From UBA6522 sp965204155 (GTDB taxonomy: Bacteria; Pseudomonadota; Gammaproteobacteria; Steroidobacterales; Rariloculaceae): a stretch of 64,000 nucleotides of DNA. The DNA lies in assembly GCA_965204155.1 (NCBI GenBank), contig OZ241971.1, forward strand, positions 2,046,001 to 2,110,000, written 5' to 3'. The position numbers were made by a program, and so were the translations under genes. Of the stretch, positions 44,636 through 52,382 are shown piece after piece (positions within the stretch are counted from its first letter, which is position 1; every line of letters starts with the position of its first letter). The notes under the pieces are model-generated. The model had not been told where the DNA came from and did not search any database. It saw only the letters and a list, made by a program, of their open reading frames with translations.

Positions 44636-46423
44636 ATGATCCGTTACCGGGTCCGGCTCGCCAGCCTGAACCGTCACCACTTCGAGGTGAGCTGCCGGGT
44701 CGCGAATCCAGTGCCGGGCCAGCGATTCTCGCTGCCGTCCTGGACGCCGGGAAGCTACCTGCTGCGGGAATACGCCCGGCACGTGGTCGCCATTCGGGCC
44801 GCTTCGGACGGCAGTCCCGTCCCGCTGGAAAAAGTCTCCAAGAGCTCCTGGCAATGCGACGAGGCAGGCGCGGAACTGAACGTCACGGCCGAGGTGTTCG
44901 CCCTGGACCGTTCCGTGCGCGGGGCATACCTGGACGCGAAACGCGGGTACTTCAACGGGGTTTGCCTGTTTCTCGCGCCCGAGGGCCGCGAAACCGACCC
45001 GGTTGAAGTCGTGCTGGAACGGCCCGGGGACCCCCGCGCCCGGGGCTGGCGGGTGGCGACGGCCATGCAGGCCGTCGAAGTCGACGATGACGGATTCGGC
45101 CGCTACCGGGCGGAGAACTACGATGAACTCATCGACCATCCCTTCGAAATCGGCGATTTCGCCGAGGTGGAGTTCGAGGCAGGCGAGGTGCCGCACAGGC
45201 TGGTTATCGCGGGCCGTCACCAGACCGACATGGACCGCATCGCCGCCGACCTGGCGAGGCTTTGCGAGGCGCAGATCGGGTTCTTCGGCCTGCCGGCCCC
45301 GTTTCGGCGCTACCTGTTTCTCGGTTACGCCGCAGGCCGCGGCCGCGGCGGGTTGGAACACCGGGCATCCAGCAGTCTGATCTTCTCCCGGGACAACCTG
45401 CCGGTGCGCGGGCACGATGCGGTGTCGGAAAACTACCGGAACTTCCTCAGCCTCTGCAGCCACGAGTACTTTCACGCCTGGAACGTCAAGCGCATCAAGC
45501 CCCGTGCGTTCAGCCCGTATCGTCTGGATCGGCGCAGCCACACCCGGATGCTGTGGGTGGTCGAGGGCATTACCTCCTATTACGAGGACGTGTTGCTGTT
45601 GCGAAGCGGTCTGATTGATGCGGCGGCCTACCTGCGCAGCCTGGGCAACAAGCTGACCCGGGTGTACCAGACCCCCGGGCGACTCCGGCAGAGCCTCTCG
45701 GAGGCCAGTTTCGAAGCCTGGGACAAGTACTACAAGCCGGAAGTGAACTTTCTCAACGCCAATGTCAACTACTACACCAAGGGCGCGCTGGCGGCGCTCG
45801 CCCTGGACCTGACCCTGCGCAGGGAATCCGCCACGACGCTGGACGAGGTCATGCGCGAGCTCTGGAACCGCTACGGCCAATTCGGTGAAGGAATGCCCGA
45901 AACGGCATTCGAGGCGCTCGTTCAGGATCTGTCCGGCCTGAATCTCACGGATTTCTTCGAGGCCGCCGTGCGCGGTACGGACGATCTTCCGCTGGCCGAA
46001 CTGATGGCGGACTTCGGCGTCACTCTGGAGTTTCGCCGCGACAAGCGATTCGGACGAGCCGGAAGCGGCACTGGCGGGGCCGCCGCGCCGCCGCTGGAAC
46101 TGGGTATCCGGTTCCGGCCCCATGGCGCCGGCCTGGAGGTGGCTGTAGTGATGGCGGACGGTCCCGCGGAGCGGGCCGGCGTGAGCCCCGGCGATATCCT
46201 GGTCGCGATCGACGGGCTGATGTTGAGCGAAAAGAATCTGTTGGCGCGATTGGCCAGATTCGAAGCCGGACAAACCGTCCGTATCAGCGGTTTCCGGGAC
46301 GAAGAACTGCTGGAGTTTCCGCTGACCCTTGCCGAAGCCGCCCGGGAGACTTGCGTGCTCGGCCTCGCCGACAAGCCGCCCGCCGACGCCCTGACTCGAC
46401 GGATAGGCTGGCTGGGCACCTGA
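44636..46423 (+). CDS. M61 family metallopeptidase with PDZ domain
   Basis: 595-residue zinc peptidase of the glycyl-aminopeptidase (M61) family. N-terminal beta domain (PSWTPGSYLLREYARHV near residue 35), central gluzincin domain with the zinc motif HEYFH (about 279-283, followed by AWNVKRIKPRAF), the later glutamate in WVVEGITSYYED, and a C-terminal PDZ domain (about 490-580, GPAERAGVSPGDILVAIDGL). No signal peptide is seen. The family prefers N-terminal glycine or alanine substrates; the physiological role is uncertain. Confidence 0.92.
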   Translation: MIRYRVRLASLNRHHFEVSCRVANPVPGQRFSLPSWTPGSYLLREYARHVVAIRAASDGSPVPLEKVSKSSWQCDEAGAELNVTAEVFALDRSVRGAYLDAKRGYFNGVCLFLAPEGRETDPVEVVLERPGDPRARGWRVATAMQAVEVDDDGFGRYRAENYDELIDHPFEIGDFAEVEFEAGEVPHRLVIAGRHQTDMDRIAADLARLCEAQIGFFGLPAPFRRYLFLGYAAGRGRGGLEHRASSSLIFSRDNLPVRGHDAVSENYRNFLSLCSHEYFHAWNVKRIKPRAFSPYRLDRRSHTRMLWVVEGITSYYEDVLLLRSGLIDAAAYLRSLGNKLTRVYQTPGRLRQSLSEASFEAWDKYYKPEVNFLNANVNYYTKGALAALALDLTLRRESATTLDEVMRELWNRYGQFGEGMPETAFEALVQDLSGLNLTDFFEAAVRGTDDLPLAELMADFGVTLEFRRDKRFGRAGSGTGGAAAPPLELGIRFRPHGAGLEVAVVMADGPAERAGVSPGDILVAIDGLMLSEKNLLARLARFEAGQTVRISGFRDEELLEFPLTLAEAARETCVLGLADKPPADALTRRIGWLGT

Positions 46424-46474
46424 CCGCAGTTGCGGTGATAGAATCGCGCCGGGTGTCCCGGTGGGTCTTCGGGC

Positions 46475-47113
46475 ATGATCGAGTTGGGATTGAAGTTTAC
46501 CGCTGCGTACCTGCTGGGCTCCGTGCTCGGCGCCCTGGTGATGGGGCGGATTCGCGGCGGCGTCGATATCCGCGAGTCCGGCAGCCGCAATCCGGGTGGA
46601 ACCAACGCGCTTCGGACCCAGGGATTTGCCTTCGCCTTCTGGGTCATGTTCATCGACGTCGGCAAGGGCGTTCTGCCGGTGGCATTGCTGCCCGCGCTCG
46701 ACATACCCGGCGTGGGCATCGATCCGCAGGTCAGCCGGGACCTGATCCGCTACAGCGTCGCGGCTGCGGCGATACTTGGACATGTCTATCCCCTCTGGCA
46801 TGGTTTTCGAGGCGGCAAGGGCGGGGCCACCGCCATCGGCGTGCTGTTCGTGGTCGCGCCGCCGATCGCCCTGCCCGCGGTGGTCCTGTGGCTGGCCGTG
46901 ATCGCGATCACTCACTATGTCGGCCTGGCGACGGTGAGCGTTGCGGTGGCCGCGCCGGTGTATTTCGGGTTGACGGCCCTGCCGGAGGAATTCGGCCTGT
47001 TCATCTTTGCCGCCTGGGTGGCCGTGATCATCACCTACACGCACCGCGAGAATCTCCAGCGAATCCTCGCCGGCACCGAGCACCGCGCCAACCTGCTGCG
47101 CATGCGCCGCTAG
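46475..47113 (+). CDS. plsY: Glycerol-3-phosphate acyltransferase PlsY
   Basis: 212-residue integral membrane enzyme using acyl-phosphate to acylate glycerol-3-phosphate, the first step of phospholipid synthesis. Membrane helices at about residues 1-20, 55-75, 85-105, 115-140 and 150-175. Conserved loops: SGSRNPGGTNALR near 35 (phosphate-binding), DVGKGVLPV, and WHGFRGGKGGATAIG near 108. The C-terminal THRENLQRILAGTEHR is family-typical. Followed 10 bp later by birA. Confidence 0.95.
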   Translation: MIELGLKFTAAYLLGSVLGALVMGRIRGGVDIRESGSRNPGGTNALRTQGFAFAFWVMFIDVGKGVLPVALLPALDIPGVGIDPQVSRDLIRYSVAAAAILGHVYPLWHGFRGGKGGATAIGVLFVVAPPIALPAVVLWLAVIAITHYVGLATVSVAVAAPVYFGLTALPEEFGLFIFAAWVAVIITYTHRENLQRILAGTEHRANLLRMRR

Positions 47114-47123
47114 CTCTCCGGGC

Positions 47124-47945
47124 ATGCCGCAACCGCTCGAACCCCTCGACGCTGACCTGATCCGCACCGGGATCAGCGCCGACGTTCTGCCGCATATCGC
47201 CAGTCTCGAGGTCTTTGCGGAGCTGGGCTCCACAAACGCCCATCTGCTCGCAGCGCCCGCCCCGACGCCGGGCAACCTCACAGTGGCACTGGCCGAATTC
47301 CAGAAGGCCGGCCGCGGCCGGTGGGGCAGAACCTGGAACATGCCGCCGCGCAGCGGCATCGCGCTGTCCGTAGGCTGGTCCTTCGCGGAGGCGCCTCGCG
47401 ACCTGTCCGCGCTCTCGCTGGCAGTGGGTGTGGTCGCGCGGCAGGCCATCAAGGCGGCTAGCGGCCGCGCGCCGGCGCTCAAGTGGCCCAATGACCTGGT
47501 GTGGAACGACCGAAAACTCGGCGGCATCCTGGTGGAGACTGCGTCCAGGCCGCGCGGTTCCTGCCATGTTGTCGTGGGGTTGGGGCTGAACGTGTCCATG
47601 GACAGCGAGACGCTCTGGAACCTGGGCGAGCGGCCCGGCAGCGCAATCGACATGGCGATGATGACAGCGGGCCGCCCTCCGCCGCGGAATGAATTGGCTG
47701 CCCGCCTGATCGAGGGTTGCTTCGAAATGTTCGGGACTTTCGAAAGATCGGGATTCGCGGCGTACCGGGTCGCGTTTCGCGAGGCGGACTACCTGAGGCG
47801 ACGGCCCGTGACCGTCAGCGACGGTCCGAACCGCCTGTCGGGAACGGCCGAAGGCGTGGATTCCAACGGCGCGCTGATTCTGATGACCGGGAGCGGCAGG
47901 CGCCGGATCGTCGCCGGGGATGTCACGGTAAGGCCCCGCCGATGA
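47124..47945 (+). CDS. birA: Biotin--[acetyl-CoA-carboxylase] ligase, without HTH domain
   Basis: 273-residue biotin protein ligase. The catalytic core shows LGSTNAHLL, the biotinoyl-adenylate loop KAGRGRWGRTW (about 63-73), LKWPNDLVWNDRKLGGILVE and VVGLGLNVSM; a C-terminal SH3-like domain ends the protein. It starts at the core and lacks the N-terminal DNA-binding domain of E. coli BirA (321 aa), so it is a class I ligase that probably does not repress biotin genes. Its stop overlaps the ATG of a small duplicated coaX-start ORF (ATGA). Confidence 0.94.
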   Translation: MPQPLEPLDADLIRTGISADVLPHIASLEVFAELGSTNAHLLAAPAPTPGNLTVALAEFQKAGRGRWGRTWNMPPRSGIALSVGWSFAEAPRDLSALSLAVGVVARQAIKAASGRAPALKWPNDLVWNDRKLGGILVETASRPRGSCHVVVGLGLNVSMDSETLWNLGERPGSAIDMAMMTAGRPPPRNELAARLIEGCFEMFGTFERSGFAAYRVAFREADYLRRRPVTVSDGPNRLSGTAEGVDSNGALILMTGSGRRRIVAGDVTVRPRR

Positions 47946-48016
47946 TTCTCGCCGTGGACATCGGCAACACTGCGATGGCTCATGTCGCAACGGTCGCAGG
48001 GGCATCCGACCCATGA
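47942..48016 (+). CDS. 24-codon mini-ORF derived from the coaX 5' end
   Basis: Encodes 24 residues. Its first ten, MILAVDIGNT, are identical to the CoaX start; the rest (AMAHVATVAGASDP) is unrelated. Its ATG overlaps the birA stop (ATGA) and its own stop overlaps the coaX ATG (ATGA), so three reading frames are chained by 4 bp overlaps. It arose by duplication of 29 bp at the coaX start. Whether the peptide matters is unknown; the likely effect is on translation of coaX by reinitiation. Confidence 0.55.
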   Translation: MILAVDIGNTAMAHVATVAGASDP

Positions 48017-48041
48017 TTCTCGCCGTGGACATCGGCAACAC
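47942..48041 (+). repeat. Direct repeat: duplicated coaX start, 29 bp, 71 bp apart
   Basis: Copies at 47942-47970 and 48013-48041 are identical over 29 bp from the ATG onward (ATGATTCTCGCCGTGGACAT is the first 20 bases) and differ on both sides. The 42 bp between them (47971-48012) match nothing else noticed in the window. Confidence 0.9.
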
Positions 48042-48789
48042 CCGCATCAAGTGGGCGTGGGTATCCGGGCGGGACCTGCTCGATCCCGGTGAAGCGGTGC
48101 ACGAACGAATCCCGGGGGCGGCATTGGAGTCGTTGGGCGAAGCGGTGCCTGGGCGTCCGGATCGCGTGGTGGCCGTCGACGTGGCGGGTGAGGACTTTGT
48201 GTCGGCCTTCACGGAGATGGTGAAGCGGCGCTGGGACCGGGTCCCCGAGTTCGTGAGCACCGAACACCAGGGGCATGGTGTGCGCTGCGCCTACGCCGAC
48301 CCGTCGCGGATGGGTTCAGACCGATGGGTCGCGTTGATCGCGGGTTTCCGGCTCGCAGCCGGTGCAGCCTGCGTGATCGATGCCGGGACGGCTGTCACCC
48401 TGGATGCGGTCGACCCGCGCGGACGCCACCAGGGCGGCCTGATTCTCGCCGGTCCGAAGGTGATCGCCGCGGCGCTGGATCGGCAGACCAGCGGTATCGG
48501 CGAAACCGGCGGCCATTCCCGGCCTGCCCGCGGGACCGCCGTGCTCGGGACCAGTACGGACGAAGCGGTGGCCAGGGGAGCGATGCTGGGTCTTGCCGGG
48601 GCGTTGGACCGGGCGGTGTCCGCCGTCGCCGGCGAACTGGACGAACAGCCGCCGGTCTACCTGACCGGCGGTGACGCCACCAGGCTGTCCCCGTGGCTGG
48701 AAACACGCTGCGAGCACCGCCCTCACCTGGTGCTCGAAGGGCTGGGCTCCATCGCAGGCGCGCTGGATCTCCGCCCGCGCGGCCGGTGA
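48013..48789 (+). CDS. coaX: Type III pantothenate kinase
   Basis: 258-residue kinase for the first step of coenzyme A synthesis, of the CoaX type that is not feedback-inhibited by CoA in known members. ASKHA-fold motifs: VDIGNTRIKWAW at residue 5, GSDRWVALIAGF near 101, VIDAGTAVTLDAV near 122, and the later GTSTDEAVARGAMLG. The ATG at 48013 overlaps the mini-ORF stop and has no Shine-Dalgarno of its own, which suggests coupling. birA and coaX are often neighbours in proteobacteria. Confidence 0.93.
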   Translation: MILAVDIGNTRIKWAWVSGRDLLDPGEAVHERIPGAALESLGEAVPGRPDRVVAVDVAGEDFVSAFTEMVKRRWDRVPEFVSTEHQGHGVRCAYADPSRMGSDRWVALIAGFRLAAGAACVIDAGTAVTLDAVDPRGRHQGGLILAGPKVIAAALDRQTSGIGETGGHSRPARGTAVLGTSTDEAVARGAMLGLAGALDRAVSAVAGELDEQPPVYLTGGDATRLSPWLETRCEHRPHLVLEGLGSIAGALDLRPRGR

Positions 48790-48904
48790 GAAATCCGGGT
48801 AGGTTGATGACGGCATTACCGTTATCATTCGCGCCATGATTGGAGCGCGGCCCGGTTTCCCTGCGACGACCGTTGCCCGGGCGGTGCCCGGGGGCGCGTG
48901 AGCC

Positions 48905-49999
48905 GTGTCCCGGCAACTGCGCATCGGCGTCATCTTCGGCGGAACCTCCGGCGAACATGACATCAGCCTGCTGACCGCCAGGGGCGTGCTCGGCGCCATC
49001 GACACCTCCCGGTACGATGTTGTGCCGATCGGGATTTCGAAGAGCGGCGCGTGGGCGGTCGGCGATGAAGTGCTGGATCGGCTTACCCGGGAATCCAGGG
49101 CTGCCCGGGACGCCGCAACAACCGTTCCCGCAGGCAAACAGCCATCTTCTTCAGACACCATTGGCGCGATGGCGAAAGCCTTGAACTTGTTGTCGAACGC
49201 CCGTGTCGACGCGATCTTTCCGCTCCTGCACGGCCCAATGGGCGAGGACGGCACGCTCCAGGGCCTGCTCGAGTTCTGCGGCATGCCCTACGTGGGATGC
49301 GGCGTGGCGGCCAGTGCGGTGGCCATGGACAAGGGACTGGCCAAGGACGTATTCAGGTCCAGTTCGATCCCGACGCTGCCATGGACCATGGTTCAGCGCG
49401 GCCGCTGGCAGCGCCGGCGCGAGGACACTCTTTCGGAACTCGAGTCGTCGTTCGCCTACCCGCTGTTCGTGAAACCCGCCAACCTCGGCTCCAGCGTGGG
49501 CATCTCCAGGGTCGGCAACCGCGGGGAACTGGCCGCCGGCCTCGACCTGGCGGCTCGATACGACGAGAGGCTGCTGGTGGAACCCGGCATCGACGCCCGC
49601 GAGATCGAGATCGCGATCCTGGGCAACAGCAATCCCCTGGTGTCGGTCCCCGGGGAAATCCGCCCGCACCGGGATTTCTACGACTACAAGGCCAAGTACT
49701 TCGACGATGCCACCGAGTTGATCGTTCCGGCGGTGCTGAATGACTCGATGACGCGGGAGCTTCAGGCATTGGCGGTGCAGTCGTTCGAAGCGCTGGCCTG
49801 TTCCGGCCTCGCCCGCGTGGACTTTCTTCTCGAGCGGGGCACCGGCAAGGCCTACATCAGTGAGGTCAACACCATGCCAGGGTTCACGGAGTCCAGCATG
49901 TATCCCCGGCTCTGGGAGGCGAGCGGTATCGCGTACAGCCGGTTGATCGACCGTCTGCTTGAGCTTGCGCTGGAACTGCGCGGAGGCGGTGTGGTGTAA
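48905..49999 (+). CDS. ddl: D-alanine--D-alanine ligase
   Basis: 364-residue ATP-grasp ligase that makes D-Ala-D-Ala for peptidoglycan. GVIFGGTSGEHDISLLTARG at the N-terminus, PLLHGPMGEDGTLQGLLE near residue 103, VKPANLGSSVGISRV in the ATP-binding domain, and VDFLLERGTGKAYISEVNTM near the C-terminus carry the metal-binding residues. The usual EHDVS appears as EHDIS. GTG start at 48905. The form is the longer DdlA-like type, not the DdlB of the division cluster. 116 bp after coaX. Confidence 0.95.
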   Translation: MSRQLRIGVIFGGTSGEHDISLLTARGVLGAIDTSRYDVVPIGISKSGAWAVGDEVLDRLTRESRAARDAATTVPAGKQPSSSDTIGAMAKALNLLSNARVDAIFPLLHGPMGEDGTLQGLLEFCGMPYVGCGVAASAVAMDKGLAKDVFRSSSIPTLPWTMVQRGRWQRRREDTLSELESSFAYPLFVKPANLGSSVGISRVGNRGELAAGLDLAARYDERLLVEPGIDAREIEIAILGNSNPLVSVPGEIRPHRDFYDYKAKYFDDATELIVPAVLNDSMTRELQALAVQSFEALACSGLARVDFLLERGTGKAYISEVNTMPGFTESSMYPRLWEASGIAYSRLIDRLLELALELRGGGVV

Positions 50000-50001
50000 A
50001 C

Positions 50002-50031
50002 TTGCGGGTTTTCGCGCAGGACAAATATTTT
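50002..50031 (+). promoter_or_regulatory. Candidate promoter of the exported methyltransferase-like gene
   Basis: TTGCGG (50002-50007), 18 bp spacer, TATTTT (50026-50031), immediately after ddl. TAGGAGA lies before the ATG at 50051. Confidence 0.35.
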
Positions 50032-50050
50032 TCTGTAGGAGAACGGAATC

Positions 50051-50782
50051 ATGAGGACGAGAACAGGATTGCTGATCGCCGCGACGGCTTGTGCGGCTGT
50101 GTTTGCCGGCGGCGCGTGGGCGCAACTGGCGCCGGGATTCGACGCCGCGCTGATGGCGGAAGAAAGGCCGGCTGAAGAAAAGGAACGGGATGTGTCCCGA
50201 ATGCCCGCGGAAGTATTGAATTTCGTCGGCATCGGTGCGGGCATGACCGTGCTTGAGGCCTTCGCGGGCGGTGGTTGGTACACCGAAGTGCTGTCAGCCG
50301 CCGTGGGACCGGAAGGCACGGTCTACTCCCAGAACGCGGCGCGTTTTCAGGAGCGCGTGGGCGAAGTGGCGGCGGCCCGTGCGGAGCGCCTGGGCAACGT
50401 GGAGGTGATCTACACCGAGGGTACGGCCATCGACCTGCCCGCGCCCGCGGACGCAGCGTTCACGGCGCTGAACCTGCACGACATGGCCAATCGCGGCGAC
50501 GAGGCCGGACTGGGATTCCTCGGCGGCATCTACGATGCACTCGCGCCCGGCGGAGTCTTCGGGATCGTCGACCACACGGGCATCGCCGGCCAGGACAATG
50601 CCGAACTGCACCGCATGGAAGCGTCCAAGGCCCGCGAACTGATCACCCAGGCCGGTTTCACGATCGAGGCCGAGTCGGACATCCTGATGAATCCGGATGA
50701 CGATCACACCCTGCGCGTCTTCGACCCCGCGATCCAGGGCGTAACCGACAGGATGCTGTTCAGGGCAAGGAAACCGGAATAA
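50051..50782 (+). CDS. Exported class I methyltransferase-like protein (COG4798 type)
   Basis: 243 residues with a clear signal peptide (RTRTGLLIAATACAAVFAGGAWA, about 2-24, cleavage after AWA). The mature part has a Rossmann methyltransferase fold: VGIGAGMTVLEAFAGGGWYTEVLS (motif I, about 56-79), TALNLHDMANRG, and GGVFGIVDHTGI (about 170). Close to the predicted methyltransferases of COG4798, which are often exported. SAM is not known in the periplasm, so the real substrate, or even whether it is a methyltransferase, is open. Strong ribosome-binding site. Confidence 0.85.
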   Translation: MRTRTGLLIAATACAAVFAGGAWAQLAPGFDAALMAEERPAEEKERDVSRMPAEVLNFVGIGAGMTVLEAFAGGGWYTEVLSAAVGPEGTVYSQNAARFQERVGEVAAARAERLGNVEVIYTEGTAIDLPAPADAAFTALNLHDMANRGDEAGLGFLGGIYDALAPGGVFGIVDHTGIAGQDNAELHRMEASKARELITQAGFTIEAESDILMNPDDDHTLRVFDPAIQGVTDRMLFRARKPE

Positions 50783-50850
50783 CCCCGGAGGCGAAAGCCA
50801 GCGGGAACGCCGGCGAGCCGGGACTCCCGTTTTCCCGTAACAATCGAAGC

Positions 50851-50882
50851 GAGCGGTGTACGCGTCAACGCGCGCACCGCTC
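50851..50882. other. GC-rich hairpin before tRNA-Thr
   Basis: GAGCGGTG/CACCGCTC (8 bp) enclosing CGCG-TCAA-CGCG. No T-run follows, so it is not a standard terminator; it lies between the methyltransferase-like gene and tRNA-Thr. Confidence 0.4.
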
Positions 50883-50903
50883 CATGCCGTGCTCCAGTGC
50901 CGT

Positions 50904-50979
50904 GCCGGTATAGCTCAGTTGGTAGAGCAGGGGTTTTGTAAACCTCAGGTCGGGAGTTCGAGTCTCTCTGCCGGCACCA
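50904..50979 (+). tRNA. thrU: tRNA-Thr (anticodon TGT)
   Basis: 76 nt cloverleaf: acceptor GCCGGTA/TGCCGGC, D-arm GCTCAGTTGGTAGAGC, anticodon TGT at 50937-50939 in TTTGTAA, T-arm GGGAGTTCGAGTCTCTC and encoded CCA. Confidence 0.95.
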
Positions 50980-51009
50980 CGTCCAGGACTTTGCGGTACC
51001 ACAGGCAAT

Positions 51010-52272
51010 TCACTGCCTGAACACCTCGCCGCCCTTCATCACGAAGTGCACGCGCCCGAACTCCTCCACATCCTCGCGGGGGTCACCGGGCACGGCGATG
51101 ATGTCCGCGTATTTGCCCGGCTCGATGGAGCCCAGGTTTTCCCATTGATTCAGGAGCACCGCTGCGCTCCTGGTCGCGCTCACGATCGCCTCCGTGGCCG
51201 GCATGCCCGCTTCCACCATGTAGGCGAACTCGCGCCAGTTGTCGCCGTGGGGTGAGACGCCGGTGTCGGTGCCGAACGCGATCGGGACGCCGGTGCGGTA
51301 CGCCCGGGCGAAGGTGTCGGCGATCACCGGGCCGATCGCCGCGGCCTTGGGACGCACCACCTCGGAAAAATAGCCCTCGACTTCGGCCTTCTCGCCCACG
51401 AATACGCCGGCGCTGATGGTCGGCACGTACCAGGTGCCCCGTTCTTTCATCAGCTCCATCACCTCGGCGGACATGAACGTGCCGTGCTCGATGGAATCGA
51501 CGCCGGCAACCACCGCACGACGCATGCCTTCGGTACCGTGAGCGTGGGCGGCCACGCGGTAACCGTAGTCCCGGGCCGCGGCGACGATGGCGCCGATTTC
51601 CGCCTCGGTGAACTGCGGGTTCTCGCCGCTGGCGGCCTGACTGAGCACGCCGCCGGTGGCGGTGATCTTGATCAGGTCCGAACCTTCCTTGTAACGGGCC
51701 CGCACGGCCTCGTAGGCATCGTCGATACCGTTGACGACCCCTTCCGCCGGACCCGGATCGCCGCGCAACGCGCGGTTGACGCCGTTGGTGGGGTCCGCGT
51801 GTCCGCCGGTGGTGGCGAGACTCTTGCCGGCGGTGAAGATACGCGGCCCGACGATGCGGCCTTCGGCAACCGCGCGTCGGACCGACTGGGCCACGAGGTG
51901 TTCGGTGCCCAGGTCCCGAACGGTGGTGAAGCCCGCCATCAGGGTCCGTTCCGCATAGGGAACCGCCCGCAACGCCAGGTCCGCGGGTTCCAGGGTGAAT
52001 TCCTCGACAAAGCTGTCGGGGCTCAGTTCGCCGCCGATATGCACGTGCATGTCGATCCAGCCGGGCATGACGAAGGCATCGGTCAGGTCGATGTCCGGCT
52101 CTCCCGCGTAGCCTGTTTGCACGGACGCGATGCGCTCGCCGTCCACCACGATGGTTGCGCCCTCCATCACTTCGCCCGTGGTCGCGTCGAAGAGTTGGCC
52201 GGCGTGAATGACCGTCTGCGCCCAGGCGCCGCCGGAAAGGAGCAGCGCCAATATCGAGATCGGGATCCTCAT
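51010..52272 (-). CDS. Exported metal-dependent amidohydrolase (imidazolonepropionase-like)
   Basis: 420-residue amidohydrolase with a signal peptide (ISILALLLSGGAWAQ, about 5-19). TIM-barrel metal ligands: WIDMHVHIGGEL near 74-80 (HxH), LIKITATGG with the bridging Lys, AAHAHGTEGM and IEHGTFM histidines, and FGTDTGVSPHG Asp. Similar to periplasmic Xaa-Pro dipeptidase/imidazolonepropionase-type hydrolases of broad substrates. ATG 52272 with GGAG 8 bp upstream. Leftward, 110 bp downstream of the LigJ-like gene. Confidence 0.9.
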   Translation of the reverse strand: MRIPISILALLLSGGAWAQTVIHAGQLFDATTGEVMEGATIVVDGERIASVQTGYAGEPDIDLTDAFVMPGWIDMHVHIGGELSPDSFVEEFTLEPADLALRAVPYAERTLMAGFTTVRDLGTEHLVAQSVRRAVAEGRIVGPRIFTAGKSLATTGGHADPTNGVNRALRGDPGPAEGVVNGIDDAYEAVRARYKEGSDLIKITATGGVLSQAASGENPQFTEAEIGAIVAAARDYGYRVAAHAHGTEGMRRAVVAGVDSIEHGTFMSAEVMELMKERGTWYVPTISAGVFVGEKAEVEGYFSEVVRPKAAAIGPVIADTFARAYRTGVPIAFGTDTGVSPHGDNWREFAYMVEAGMPATEAIVSATRSAAVLLNQWENLGSIEPGKYADIIAVPGDPREDVEEFGRVHFVMKGGEVFRQ

Positions 52273-52382
52273 GACATCTCCGGATTGTTCTTGTGGAATC
52301 CGACAGAATAATGGCTGTCCCGCCGCATTGCCAAAACGGTTGAGCCTGCGCCGGAACGCTGCGAGTCCCGGCTGAATCCCCC

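Noticed and set aside
43688..47653. 1321-codon open frame on the minus strand
   Set aside because: It lies antisense to GST, the M61 peptidase, plsY and birA, all with clear domain motifs. High-GC codon use leaves the opposite strand open; the translation has no recognisable domain.
50851..50882. Intrinsic terminator before tRNA-Thr
   Set aside because: The hairpin is strong but no T-run follows, so I list it only as a hairpin.
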